DNA from: Spirosoma sp. SC4-14 | GTDB lineage: Bacteria > Bacteroidota > Bacteroidia > Cytophagales > Spirosomataceae | Assembly: GCF_037201965.1 (NCBI RefSeq) | Contig: NZ_CP147518.1 | Location: 371,001 to 435,000, forward strand | Reading direction: 5' to 3' | DNA length: 64,000 bases | Shown here: in pieces, positions 16,605 through 26,124 of the stretch | How positions within the stretch are numbered: the first letter of the stretch is position 1 | Layout of the letters: each line of letters starts with the position of its first letter | Program-made: the position numbers and the translations under genes | The notes under the pieces: generated by a model | Databases searched by the model: none | Seen by the model: only the letters and a program-made list of their open reading frames with translations | Told to the model about the DNA's origin: nothing

Positions 16605-17546
16605 GTGAAAATTCTCTGGCGTGACCTCCGCGAGCATCTGCGCGCCGATTTTCGTCCTGATCTATACCTTTCCACCGCGCTCTGGGCCGGTCTGCTACTG
16701 GCGATCAATTATTACCTCGATCTGGAAGATTCGTACATCGATACGTTTCAGGGTGACCCGCGCTGGCCGGTACTTTATTTTACGCTCTATGCGACGGCTT
16801 ATTATGGTAGTGTCTGGCTCTGGACCCGATTTCACCGCCGTCCCGACATCTGGCGAAATCGGGAATTCTGGCTGCGGAGCGGCTGGGCACTCATTTGTTA
16901 TTCGGTCTATGCAGGCTTTTATGCACATAATAACTGGAGCCGGGAGGTATTCAATGGCCAGATTTATGTGTATGCCTATTACTGTCTGCACAATCTGCAA
17001 TCGGTGCTGACGATTGTGTTGCCGCTATATGTGTTCTATAAACTGGTCGATCAGCGGTCTAACCCAAGTAACTTTTACGGGATGGCCCCGAAGCGAAAAG
17101 GGCTGATTCTGTATTTGGTTCTGCTGGGACTAATGATTCCGCTCATTACGCTGGCGTCGTTTCAGCCCGATTTTCTGGCGTCTTACCCAACCTACCACGA
17201 TACAAATGCTAACGAATTTTTTGGCGTACCCGAATGGGTTACGGCCCTTTTCTATGAATTGTGCTACGGTTGGGATTTCGTTCCGACCGAATTGATGTTT
17301 CGCGGCTTTCTCGTAATTGGAATGAGCCGTTTACTGGGTCGGGGAGCGGTGTTGCCTATGGTGGTGTGGTACTGTGCTATTCATTTTGGGCGGCCCATGG
17401 GTGAGGCTATTTCATCGCTGTTTGGGGGGTATTTGCTGGGTGTGCTGGCTCTAAGCACCCGAAGTATCTGGGGCGGTTTGCTCATTCATATTGGCATTGC
17501 CTGGGGAATGGAGATTGCCGCTTTTCTGCAGGGCGGAGGGCGCTAA
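16605..17546 (+). CDS. CPBP-family intramembrane protease homologue
   Basis: About 313 residues from the GTG at 16605, with eight or so hydrophobic segments. The C-terminal half carries the CPBP/Abi motifs: PTELMFRG (E229, R233), CAIHFGRP (H260) and LLIHIGIAW. The usual first glutamate of the EExxxR motif is Thr here. CPBP proteins include CAAX-type proteases and bacteriocin self-immunity factors. A TTG at 16563 would add 14 residues; a TAACTTTT element at 16571-16578 argues for the later start. It is monocistronic. Confidence 0.72.
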   Translation: MKILWRDLREHLRADFRPDLYLSTALWAGLLLAINYYLDLEDSYIDTFQGDPRWPVLYFTLYATAYYGSVWLWTRFHRRPDIWRNREFWLRSGWALICYSVYAGFYAHNNWSREVFNGQIYVYAYYCLHNLQSVLTIVLPLYVFYKLVDQRSNPSNFYGMAPKRKGLILYLVLLGLMIPLITLASFQPDFLASYPTYHDTNANEFFGVPEWVTALFYELCYGWDFVPTELMFRGFLVIGMSRLLGRGAVLPMVVWYCAIHFGRPMGEAISSLFGGYLLGVLALSTRSIWGGLLIHIGIAWGMEIAAFLQGGGR

Positions 17547-17659
17547 CCGGCGCAATGTTGATTCGAAAATCAGGTTATATTCAGCCTTTTCTCTACTCTT
17601 GTTACAGCTTGTTAGGGAGTTTTAAGACTGGTTTAATTAGCAGTAAGCTCACCATGCGT

Positions 17660-17667
17660 TAAGTTTG
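17660..17667 (+). promoter_or_regulatory. -7 element upstream of the GMC gene
   Basis: TAAGTTTG is a perfect TAnnTTTG, about 48 nt before the start codon. The -33 region shows only a weak GGTTTA. AAAAGGAG just before the ATG is an unusually good ribosome-binding site for this phylum. Confidence 0.45.
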
Positions 17668-17714
17668 TCTGTATTAAATGTGGTTTTAATAGCGTTAAGT
17701 ATAATAAAAGGAGT

Positions 17715-19448
17715 ATGAATCGTTCGAATCAACAATCGTCTGTTCCACCCGGAAAAAAGTTTGATGCCATTGTTGTTGGCTCAGGAATCAGCGGGGGTTG
17801 GTCAGCTAAAGAACTTAGTGAAAGAGGGTTAAACGTGTTAATGCTGGAACGTGGCCGCATGATCGAGCACGTTACGGACTATCACACGGCAACCATGAAT
17901 CCCTGGGATTTTCCCCATCATAACTTACGGGTATCGACGGATGTCCTGAAACGCTATCCAGTACAGAACCGCACTGGCTTTACCATTACAGAAGCAACGC
18001 ACCAGCAGTTTGTCAATGATCTGGATAATCCATACGTTGAAGAAAAACCATTCGACTGGATTCGGGGCTATCACGTTGGTGGACGTTCGCTGATGTGGGG
18101 CCGCTATTCGTTTCGTTTTTCGGATCTCGATTTCGAAGCCAATGCCCGGGAAGGTATTGCTACCGACTGGCCCATTCGCTACAAAGACATTGCGCCGTGG
18201 TACGATCATGTTGAGAAATTTGCGGGTATTGCCGGAAATCGTGACGGGTTGCCGCACCTGCCCGACGGCCAGTTTCAACCCGCCATGCCCGACAATTGCG
18301 TTGAGCAGCATTTTCGGCAATCCATAAACGACACTTTTCCTGATCGCAAAGTGATTTCGGCGCGGGCCGCTCACCTGACCGCACCTACGCAGCAGCAACT
18401 GAGTCTGGGGCGGGCCAAATGCCAGTACCGGAATATGTGTATGCGCGGTTGTCCCTACGGCGCGTATTTCAGTACACAATCGGCTACATTGCCTGCCGCC
18501 CGCCGTACGAAGCGATTAACCGTTCGGCCGCACTCTATTGTCAATTCAATTATCTATGATGAGAAGAAAGGACTGGCAACCGGTGTTAGGGTCATTGACG
18601 AACAAACGCATGAATGGCACGAATTTTACGCCAGCGTCATTTTCCTGAATGCATCGGCTTTAGGGTCTACCTACATTCTGATGAACTCCAAATCCAAGCG
18701 GTTCCCCAACGGTATGGACGACAGCGGACAGCTAGGTCGGAATGTAATGGATCATCACTTTCATGTGGGCGCTTCGGCCGATTACAATCACGATCTGGAC
18801 AAAATCTACTTCGGTCGGCATCCGGCGGGGCTATATATTCCACGTTTTCGAAACCTGCCGGGGCAGCAGTCGCAGCCCTACAAGCGTGGCTACGGCTTTG
18901 AGGTATATACGGGACGCGAAAACTGGGAGCATGCGCTTGGTCTGGATGGTTTTGGGGCCGATCTGAAAGAGAAAGCTACGCAGTTCGGTATCTGGAAAAT
19001 CACGCTGGATGCGTTCGGCGAATGTATGCCCTACGAAGACAACCGCGTTTACCTGACCGACGATGTGAAGGATAAATGGGGACAGCCGGTACTGAAGATG
19101 GATGTGCATTATCGCGAAAACGAAACCCTCATGCGTAAAGATGCACGGGAGCAGGCCGTACAGATGCTCGAAAAAGCAGGCTTTTCGAATATTAATGGCT
19201 TCGACAGTCAGGCGCATCCGGGCTTAAGCATCCACGAAATGGGTACGGCCCGAATGGGAACATCGCCGAAAAACTCTGTTTTCAATAAATATAATCAGCA
19301 CCATAGCGTCAAAAATGTCTTTAATACCGATGGCGCCTGTATGACCTCGTCGCCCTGCCAGAATCCCTCGCTGACCTATATGGCTCTGTCGGCACGCGCA
19401 GCCGATTATGCCGTGAAAGCGCTGAAACGGGGCGATATACCGCGCTAG
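17715..19448 (+). CDS. GMC-family oxidoreductase
   Basis: A 577-residue flavoprotein. The FAD-binding motif is IVVGSGISGGWSAKELSERG (19-38), followed by the GMC signature region YHVGGRSLMWGRYSFRFS, a Cys-rich stretch CQYRNMCMRGCPYG (about 235-248) and the C-terminal catalytic parts SIHEMGTARMG and SSPCQNPSLTYMALS. This form is the membrane-associated gluconate/sorbitol-dehydrogenase-like subgroup common in Bacteroidota. The small subunit-3 partner that often precedes it is absent. No signal peptide is evident. It probably oxidises a sugar or polyol; electron acceptor unknown. Confidence 0.85.
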   Translation: MNRSNQQSSVPPGKKFDAIVVGSGISGGWSAKELSERGLNVLMLERGRMIEHVTDYHTATMNPWDFPHHNLRVSTDVLKRYPVQNRTGFTITEATHQQFVNDLDNPYVEEKPFDWIRGYHVGGRSLMWGRYSFRFSDLDFEANAREGIATDWPIRYKDIAPWYDHVEKFAGIAGNRDGLPHLPDGQFQPAMPDNCVEQHFRQSINDTFPDRKVISARAAHLTAPTQQQLSLGRAKCQYRNMCMRGCPYGAYFSTQSATLPAARRTKRLTVRPHSIVNSIIYDEKKGLATGVRVIDEQTHEWHEFYASVIFLNASALGSTYILMNSKSKRFPNGMDDSGQLGRNVMDHHFHVGASADYNHDLDKIYFGRHPAGLYIPRFRNLPGQQSQPYKRGYGFEVYTGRENWEHALGLDGFGADLKEKATQFGIWKITLDAFGECMPYEDNRVYLTDDVKDKWGQPVLKMDVHYRENETLMRKDAREQAVQMLEKAGFSNINGFDSQAHPGLSIHEMGTARMGTSPKNSVFNKYNQHHSVKNVFNTDGACMTSSPCQNPSLTYMALSARAADYAVKALKRGDIPR

Positions 19449-19507
19449 GAAGTTTTTATATGTTCTGGTATGTAAAGAGAGTCAATCGCTAATTTTTCAT
19501 AATAGCT

Positions 19508-20650
19508 ATGCATAACCATATCGCCTTTTTGGACGAATGGGGTAATAATGGCCTTGATTTTACCAAAAAACAGGTATCCACCCACTTTATAGTTGTTACT
19601 CTTGTACTTCCTAAGGATAAGAAAGATGAGGCTGAGCGCATTATAGAAGCTGTTCGAAAGCAGTTTTTCCAAACCGGGCCCATTAAGTCATCGAAAGCTG
19701 AGGATGACGCGAAGCGACGACGGGCCATCCTTTCGGCTTTAGTAGAAGCGCCGTTTCAGATTTTCGCGTTGGTGGTTGATAAACGACAACTAACCAGTGA
19801 GGGACTCCACTACAAAGGCTCATTCTATAAATTTCTGCATGGACTGGCCGACCGTGAGTTGTATCGTACATTTCCCAATCTGGAATTAGTGGCCGATATG
19901 CACGGAAGCGAAACGTTTATGGATGGTTTCGTGAAGTATGTACAGGCTAACCACATTCCCAATCTGTTTAATCAGGCAAGTTTTGGTTTCGTTAATGACC
20001 ACGGGAGCGTATTGGTACAAGCCGCCGATTTTATCGCTGGAACCCTGGCGCGTTGTTATGACGAAACAGTTATATCGGATCAGCGACAAAGTTTCATTGA
20101 ATTACTACGCCCCAAACTGCTGACCTTAAAGTTCTGGCCTGATGTTTTTGCACCCTCGCTGGTGAAAGCTACGCTCAATCAGACTCAGTACAATCCTGTG
20201 CTGGCCGATTTAAGTGTGAATCTGGCGCAAGATTTTGTTCATCGCAAGCTTAGCAGTCGGTCGCCACAAGATGTAGATCAGCATACTTGTCTGAGTTATC
20301 TGCTTTTCCATTTTCGCCACATTGATCCCACGCGCTATATATCAAGTCGTGAGTTGATTCGGCATATTGAGAGTCGACGTAATGCAACAGTTAGCCTGCA
20401 TTATTTTCAGACTAAAGTAATTGCGCCGTTGCGCGATGCCGGCGTGTTGATTGCCAGCAGCACAAAAGGCTATAAACTTCCGGCATCGGAGCGTGATCTC
20501 TACGATTTTGTTAACCATAGCAACACGATTATCCAGCCCTTATTATCGCGTATCAACAAATGCCGTGATCAAATCCGACTGGCTACAGATGGAGCCATCG
20601 ACATTCTCGAACGCACTGAATATGATAGTTTAAGAAGAATGATCGACTAA
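19508..20650 (+). CDS. DUF3800 protein with a winged-helix-like C-terminal part
   Basis: A 380-residue protein. The N-terminal 250 residues match DUF3800, a predicted RNase H-like fold. The family's first motif (usually DESG) appears as FLDEWGNNG (7-15), a middle acidic strand as ELVADMHG and the last motif as GSVLVQAADFIAGTLAR (about 160-176). The C-terminal 110 residues (SSRELIRHIESRR, then APLRDAGVLIASSTKGYKLP) look like a winged helix. DUF3800 proteins are often found near mobile or defence genes; no activity is established to my knowledge. Its stop codon overlaps that of the convergent ATPase gene (CTAA, 20647-20650). Confidence 0.75.
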   Translation: MHNHIAFLDEWGNNGLDFTKKQVSTHFIVVTLVLPKDKKDEAERIIEAVRKQFFQTGPIKSSKAEDDAKRRRAILSALVEAPFQIFALVVDKRQLTSEGLHYKGSFYKFLHGLADRELYRTFPNLELVADMHGSETFMDGFVKYVQANHIPNLFNQASFGFVNDHGSVLVQAADFIAGTLARCYDETVISDQRQSFIELLRPKLLTLKFWPDVFAPSLVKATLNQTQYNPVLADLSVNLAQDFVHRKLSSRSPQDVDQHTCLSYLLFHFRHIDPTRYISSRELIRHIESRRNATVSLHYFQTKVIAPLRDAGVLIASSTKGYKLPASERDLYDFVNHSNTIIQPLLSRINKCRDQIRLATDGAIDILERTEYDSLRRMID

Positions 20651-21792
20651 GATTGAAGCAACTGAGCAATAAAATCCAGATAATTGTCTGGATTAACAAC
20701 CGAAAGCGTTGCTTCTGGATAGGCATTTTGAAACGCTTTTGGGAAACGAACCCGGTTGGTATGCCACTTCATTTCGAAGCCGTTTAATTGACCGTTCGCT
20801 TCTTCCAGCCAGTCGAGTTCCTGTTGATCATACGTTCGCCAGAAATAAACATTGGCCTGACTGTTTAGGTATGCATTACGCTTTAGCCGTTCAGCAACCA
20901 GATAGTTTTTCCATAATGCCCCTGCATCCTGTCGTTGCGATAGTTGGGCGAAGTTGTTAATCAGTGCGTTGCGAATACCATTATCAAAAAAATACCACTT
21001 CGAGCTTTTTGTTACCTCTTTGCGCAGGTTATTACTATAGCCCCCTAGTCGGAACAGAACAAAGATTTTAGTAAATAAGTCCAGATAGCGGAAAACCGTA
21101 TTGCGGTCAAGCTGTAGCTGACGGCTTAACTCATCATACGAAACTTCGTTACCAACCTGAAAGGCAACTAATTGTAATAAATGCAGCATTTTCTGAGCAT
21201 TTCGCACTTGCTCGAACAGTAGTATGTCTTTGAGCAAATAGGACGACACTATGCTCTTTAGATAGTCGATACGATCAGAAGGCCTATCCATGAGTACAAC
21301 ATCTGGATAGCTCCCGAATACCAAACGATCTTCAAGATGCTGACGGGTTTGTAAATATGTTTCGGTGCTGCTGAGTTCAAGTTGGGCCAGTGGGTATAAT
21401 GTATAGGTTAGCTGACGCCCAACTAGTGGTTCTCCGGCACGGTTTGTTAAATCGAAAGCCGACGAGCCTGTTGCCAGAATCGTCAGGTTCGGAAAGGAGT
21501 CGATCAGTAACTTTAATGCTTTGCCCACCTCAGGAATTACCTGGGCTTCATCTATGAGCAGGAGTTGCGTATTACCAAGCCACCGCTGATAATTAGTTAC
21601 CCGTCGTTCGTTTAGTAGATCGGCAGTGTTAAGATCGTCACCATTCAGAACAAGCTTATGGCCATCAAACGAATCAGCTAGTTGATTCATCAGAACCGTT
21701 TTCCCAACACGTCTGGCTCCTGTTAGTCAGATGACTTTGTTAGCTCCTAATTTTGCCCCAAGCGTATGAAATAACCTTCGTTCAATTAGCAT
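20647..21792 (-). pseudogene. AAA_14/DUF4143 ATPase broken by one in-frame TGA
   Basis: Read from ATG 21792, the frame gives 21 residues ending GAKLGANKVI, then TGA at 21727-21729, then LTGARRVGKTVLMNQLADSF and a full-length family protein to 20647. The Walker A (GARRVGKT) lies directly after the stop; Walker B is LLLIDEAQVIP and the sensor is LATGSSAFDL. A DUF4143 domain fills the C-terminal half. Restart at the next ATG (21690) would lose Walker A, so the truncated product should not bind ATP. The stop is followed by C, a leaky context, so readthrough cannot be excluded. Members of this family occur in large copy number and are often decaying. Confidence 0.85.
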
Positions 21793-21832
21793 TTTGTTAA
21801 TTGGGTGAGTTTATTCAACGAATTAACGTTTT

Positions 21833-24800
21833 TTACCCTAACATCACCAATTCTTTTAATTCCGCATCGCTCAGGTCGCCAAGCCAGGTTTCGCCGGTCT
21901 GAACGCTCAGGTCGGCCAATTCACGTTTGGTGCGAATCATGGCGTCGATTTTTTCTTCGAGCGTGCCCTGGTTCATAAGCCGGTATACCAGTACGTTTTT
22001 GGTTTGCCCGATCCGAAACGCCCGATCAGTAGCCTGCGATTCTACGGCCGGATTCCACCACAAGTCATAGTGAATAACGTGATTGGCCTGGGTCAGATTT
22101 AAGCCTGTTCCACCCGCTTTGAGCGACAGGATAAACGTATGATCGCTCCGGTTTCGCTGAAACTGCTCCACCATTTCGTCGCGGTCGGCGCGGGATGTTC
22201 CACCGTGCAGAAACAACGGCTGCATCCCAAACGACTGTTGGATAAATTGTTGTAGCAGCTCACCCATCTCGCGATACTGGGTAAAAATCAACACCTTTTC
22301 GTGACTGGCATAAATGTTTTCAAGCAAATTGAGCAGGAGTGTGGCCTTACCAGAGAGAACAGGCGTATTGTTGCCCCGTTTGAGGTATTGATAGGGATGG
22401 TTACCGATTTGCTTAAGCGCCGTCATCAGTTTTAACACTAGCCCCCGACGGGCAATGCCATCTTTCTCCTGAATGGCTCGCAGGCTCTCCTGAACTACAC
22501 TTTCATACAGAGCGGCCTGTTCGGTAGTGAGCGAGCAGAACTGATTGTTTTCAATCTTATCGGGCAGGTCACTGATGATGCTGCGGTCGGTTTTAACCCG
22601 CCGGAGTAGAAAAGGGCTCGTGATCCGCCGAAATAAATCAAGTTTCTGGTGATCGCGTTCCTGCTGAATTGGTTTTCCAAAATCTTCGTTGAACTTACCC
22701 AAACCGCCCAGATAGCCTTTATTCACAAAGTCCATAATACTCCAGAATTCTGATAGTCGGTTTTCGACGGGAGTTCCGCTGAGGGCAATTCGAATTGGTG
22801 CCTTCAGCGCTTTTACTGCCTTGGTTTGCTCGGTATCCGGGTTCTTAATATTTTGAGCTTCGTCGATAATAACGGTTGCCCAGGTTGTCTTTTTCAGAGT
22901 ATCCAGATCCGATCTGACAACACCATAGGTGGTTAGTAACAGATCGTAGTCGTCGGTTTTGGTAGTGGCTAGTTTGCGATTTGTTCCATGATAAACCCGA
23001 ACCATTAGGTCTGGCGCAAAGCGAATAATTTCTTTTTGCCAGTTCGTCAGCAGAGTGGTTGGCAATACGACTAATCCTTTTTGTTTTTTGAACCGACCGT
23101 CCTGTTTGAATTTAAGTAGCAATGATATTACCTGGAGCGTTTTTCCGAGACCCATATCGTCGGCTAGCAGGCTCCCCATACCAAGGGTTGTATTTTTCAG
23201 GAGCCAATCGTATCCTCGTTGTTGGTAGGGCCGAAGTGTGGCATGGAGCGCCTGAGGCAGCGGTTGGGCTTCGCTGTCGGTGAATTGTTTGACCAGTTTC
23301 CGCACCTCGGCCGATAAGCCTAACCGGGCTCCTTTATATTCTTCGGTCAGAGCTGCCTTTAGTAGATCGGTACTGGTCAGTTCGGGTGGGTTTTCGAGCT
23401 GTTTATACAGTTTGGCAAGCTCGGTTGGATCAATCAGCACATACTGATCCTTAATTTTGACCAGGCCACTGGAGCGCCCAACCAGTTTTTGAAACTCGTT
23501 CACACTCACCATCTCGTCGCCAATAGCCACCTGCCAGTCGAAGGTAAGCATATCGTCGATCCGCATAAAGGCATTTTTGTCGGAAACTTTGGCTTTCAGT
23601 CGTCCACCCACCTGTGGCCTTACCCAATGCTGGAGCGACTTTGGCAGCCAGAGAGCAATACCCAGCAATTGCATTCGAGGAAGCGTTTCGAGCAAAACCT
23701 GCACAAACTGATCGGGTGAGTACGATAAGGCATGAGGGCCGTTTAGTTTTGTGAGCTGAGCCAGATCGGGGAAATGCCGCGAGAGCACCAGAAGATCCTG
23801 CAAAACGGCCATTCGTATGCGTTCGTGTTTCTTCTTGGCCAGTAATTCGGGCAGTGGAATTGGCTGATCGAGCGAGTTATTGGTATGGGCCGTTTCGCGG
23901 TCCTGAATCAGAAGGCTTAGTTTAAACTCATCGCCATACTCATTGTCTTCAACTGCAATAATTGGCACAAAGCGTTTGTGCGTCAAAAAGAAATCGTTGA
24001 GCCAGAGTTGAATGGCTACCGGCATTTCTTTGCGGCCAAAGCCTTCGAATCGGAGCGTCTCGACGCCAAAAAACAGCCGGTCGGCATCTTCCAGCGGCCA
24101 GCGTTCCCACAACTCAATGGTCGTTGGCTTAATAACCCGCCGTAAGAAAATTGAACACAGGGTTAAAATTTGCTGATCGTCGGGTAGAGCCAGCCATTCT
24201 TTCTGCCAGCGTACGGTCAAAAGTGTTGGTGGAAGCTGGGTAGCCAGTTGGCTGGTCAGGTGCTTAATGGTTTCATTGAGCATGGCCGGAAGCCATCGAA
24301 CGCGATACTGATCTTCGGTTGGGCCAACGCGCAGGAGTTGAGGCACAACCGCCCCTCGCCGAAGCAGCACCGTCGCAAACTGCTGCGTCAGGTAGAGTGC
24401 CCGTACCGAATCACTCATTTCGTCCCAGTCCGATTCGGTGAGTGTATTGAGCCAGTTGATCAGGTCGCTCATGGTAAACCCAGCTATCGAACGAGGCTCA
24501 CCGTGTTCGCTGAACATGCTGATTTTCTTAACTTTCATCACCTCATCGAGTTGCAGTTCAATGCTGTCGCTTGGGTTGGGATGATGAATTTCGTTCAGGT
24601 CGGGTTTCGCAAGCTGACTTTCAATAAGTGGTTTGCTGAACAGCTTGTAGGCTTTACTGAGCGATTTATGAAAATCGCTTTTGGTAAATGTAACATCGGT
24701 TGATAGGAGCCCTAACAGTTGGTCGGCCAGTGGAGGAATGGTTGAGAAGTCGAGCCCCGCGCGAATTTTGTCATCTGGGCGCCAGTCTTCATCTTCATCG

Positions 24801-25384
24801 GGCAATTCATCGGTACCGAGTTCCCGTAAGGATACGACCGTATCCAGTGTACCAGCAACGGCCTCAGGTTGCCATTTCTGGAGCTCGGTCAGTATGTCAA
24901 GTCCTTTCAGTAGAAAAACCTGAAATGGATTTCGGTCGATCTCATTGGCAACTACATAAACAACGGCGGCAAGGTGCTTGCACGGAATCGCTTCGTCGGG
25001 GCAGGAACAGCCCATAATTAGATCCTGAAACGAACGAGGAAAGAGCTGAATACCCTGTCGGTCGGCAAACTCAGTTAGTTCGGGAGGCAACTGTCTATTC
25101 AGAAGCTGAGCCAGAATAGCCGGATTTTTTTGAATTTCAGATAATAGGCTCCGCTTTTGCTCATCGGTAAACAACTGAACCGTCAGCCTGGTTCGATAGG
25201 GCCGGGGAGCAGATCCTTTAATAGACGCTGAGATCTGATTTTGGGAAATGGTTAAGCCCTGAACAGCTCCTTTGTTGGCATAGGTTTTGCCACGAGGTAA
25301 CCGATTTGCCTTGTCAATGCTTGTCAGGGCATTAAGCCATTGTTGCCCCCACCACGTTTTGCCGTAGGTGATGCGTTCCGCCAT
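21833..25384 (-). CDS. SNF2-family helicase with N-terminal SWIM zinc finger
   Basis: An 1183-residue protein. The SWIM finger is CSCPDEAIPCKHLAA (C126, C128, C135, H137). Residues 150-700 form the long conserved region of bacterial SWIM-SNF2 proteins. The C-terminal 460 residues are the motor: LADDMGLGKTLQVISLLL (motif I), ATVIIDEAQNIKN (motif II, DEAQ), IALSGTPVENRLSEFWSIMD (motif III), LSLKAGGTGLNLTQANHVIH (motif V) and DRAFRIGQTKNV (motif VI). It is a DNA translocase or remodeller of unknown target. Relatives occur both as chromosomal genes and in defence loci. It starts 41 bp beyond the start of the broken ATPase gene on the same strand. Confidence 0.9.
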   Translation of the reverse strand: MAERITYGKTWWGQQWLNALTSIDKANRLPRGKTYANKGAVQGLTISQNQISASIKGSAPRPYRTRLTVQLFTDEQKRSLLSEIQKNPAILAQLLNRQLPPELTEFADRQGIQLFPRSFQDLIMGCSCPDEAIPCKHLAAVVYVVANEIDRNPFQVFLLKGLDILTELQKWQPEAVAGTLDTVVSLRELGTDELPDEDEDWRPDDKIRAGLDFSTIPPLADQLLGLLSTDVTFTKSDFHKSLSKAYKLFSKPLIESQLAKPDLNEIHHPNPSDSIELQLDEVMKVKKISMFSEHGEPRSIAGFTMSDLINWLNTLTESDWDEMSDSVRALYLTQQFATVLLRRGAVVPQLLRVGPTEDQYRVRWLPAMLNETIKHLTSQLATQLPPTLLTVRWQKEWLALPDDQQILTLCSIFLRRVIKPTTIELWERWPLEDADRLFFGVETLRFEGFGRKEMPVAIQLWLNDFFLTHKRFVPIIAVEDNEYGDEFKLSLLIQDRETAHTNNSLDQPIPLPELLAKKKHERIRMAVLQDLLVLSRHFPDLAQLTKLNGPHALSYSPDQFVQVLLETLPRMQLLGIALWLPKSLQHWVRPQVGGRLKAKVSDKNAFMRIDDMLTFDWQVAIGDEMVSVNEFQKLVGRSSGLVKIKDQYVLIDPTELAKLYKQLENPPELTSTDLLKAALTEEYKGARLGLSAEVRKLVKQFTDSEAQPLPQALHATLRPYQQRGYDWLLKNTTLGMGSLLADDMGLGKTLQVISLLLKFKQDGRFKKQKGLVVLPTTLLTNWQKEIIRFAPDLMVRVYHGTNRKLATTKTDDYDLLLTTYGVVRSDLDTLKKTTWATVIIDEAQNIKNPDTEQTKAVKALKAPIRIALSGTPVENRLSEFWSIMDFVNKGYLGGLGKFNEDFGKPIQQERDHQKLDLFRRITSPFLLRRVKTDRSIISDLPDKIENNQFCSLTTEQAALYESVVQESLRAIQEKDGIARRGLVLKLMTALKQIGNHPYQYLKRGNNTPVLSGKATLLLNLLENIYASHEKVLIFTQYREMGELLQQFIQQSFGMQPLFLHGGTSRADRDEMVEQFQRNRSDHTFILSLKAGGTGLNLTQANHVIHYDLWWNPAVESQATDRAFRIGQTKNVLVYRLMNQGTLEEKIDAMIRTKRELADLSVQTGETWLGDLSDAELKELVMLG

Positions 25385-26124
25385 CTATACTGAAACTGAT
25401 TTAAATGTAAAAATAGCTGGTTTGATGCTTTCTGGTCATGCGTTATTCGCAAACCCGCGACCAATGACTACTAGTGAAGCCATGCCCGTATACATAAACG
25501 TAATACGTCAGAAAATAATGCTTTACAACGCAAGCAGTCATATAGCTACCTGTACGCTAACGGTTATTTTAAGAAAGTGTTTTATGGAGCCTTACTGTTT
25601 TGACTGACCACATAAACGAACTATCCTAACTTTCTTACAGCGTACTATGGTCTTATACAGATGATCATGTTCCAGAAGTTCCAGGGTTGAACAAGCTGGA
25701 TTGGTGAATTTTGGTAAATGGGTTAAATGCAAAATAAAATGATGTATAAATTCGCATAAAGGTCAGGAAAATTTGTCTTGTAGCTGCTAATATTGTAAAC
25801 TTGTTTAACGTATAATCTTGTCGTTGTTAATGGCAACGCTCATTTTTACAGGTAAATGGCTAGCTTGAAGACGGTGCAGGTTGCCTGCCTGAAGCAGAGT
25901 TAGGAAATTGAGTTGAGCCGGTGGCAGAAGTATACTGATTAGTACTGAATCAACAGACATGAAAGCCCAAACCGAAAAGGCCAATCAGTCCAAAACCTCT
26001 TTTTAAACGATGAAACACAATCAGAAACAGTTCGATTGACAGATGGCTTTAAACAAATAAATGATTTTAATGCTATACGTAATTAACTGTTTTCACTTAA
26101 CTTTTACTTCTTAACCTACTCCCT
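25385..26124. other. 740-bp intergenic region
   Basis: This is the longest gene-free stretch in the window. It separates the divergent SNF2 and TrpD2-like genes. I find no convincing reading frame, RNA gene or long inverted repeat. A 15-codon frame (25959-26006) and a 79-codon frame that begins inside the helicase gene are probably chance. TAAACTTG at 25796 and TAACTTTT near 26095 are imperfect -7 elements for the + strand. Decayed sequence or a long regulatory region are both possible. Confidence 0.5.

Noticed and set aside
25368-25607. 79-codon + strand frame beginning inside the SNF2 gene
   Set aside because: Starts within the antisense of a conserved gene and has no protein-like pattern beyond it.
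25959-26006. 15-codon frame MKAQTEKANQSKTSF
   Set aside because: Too short, no promoter or ribosome-binding site of note; likely chance.
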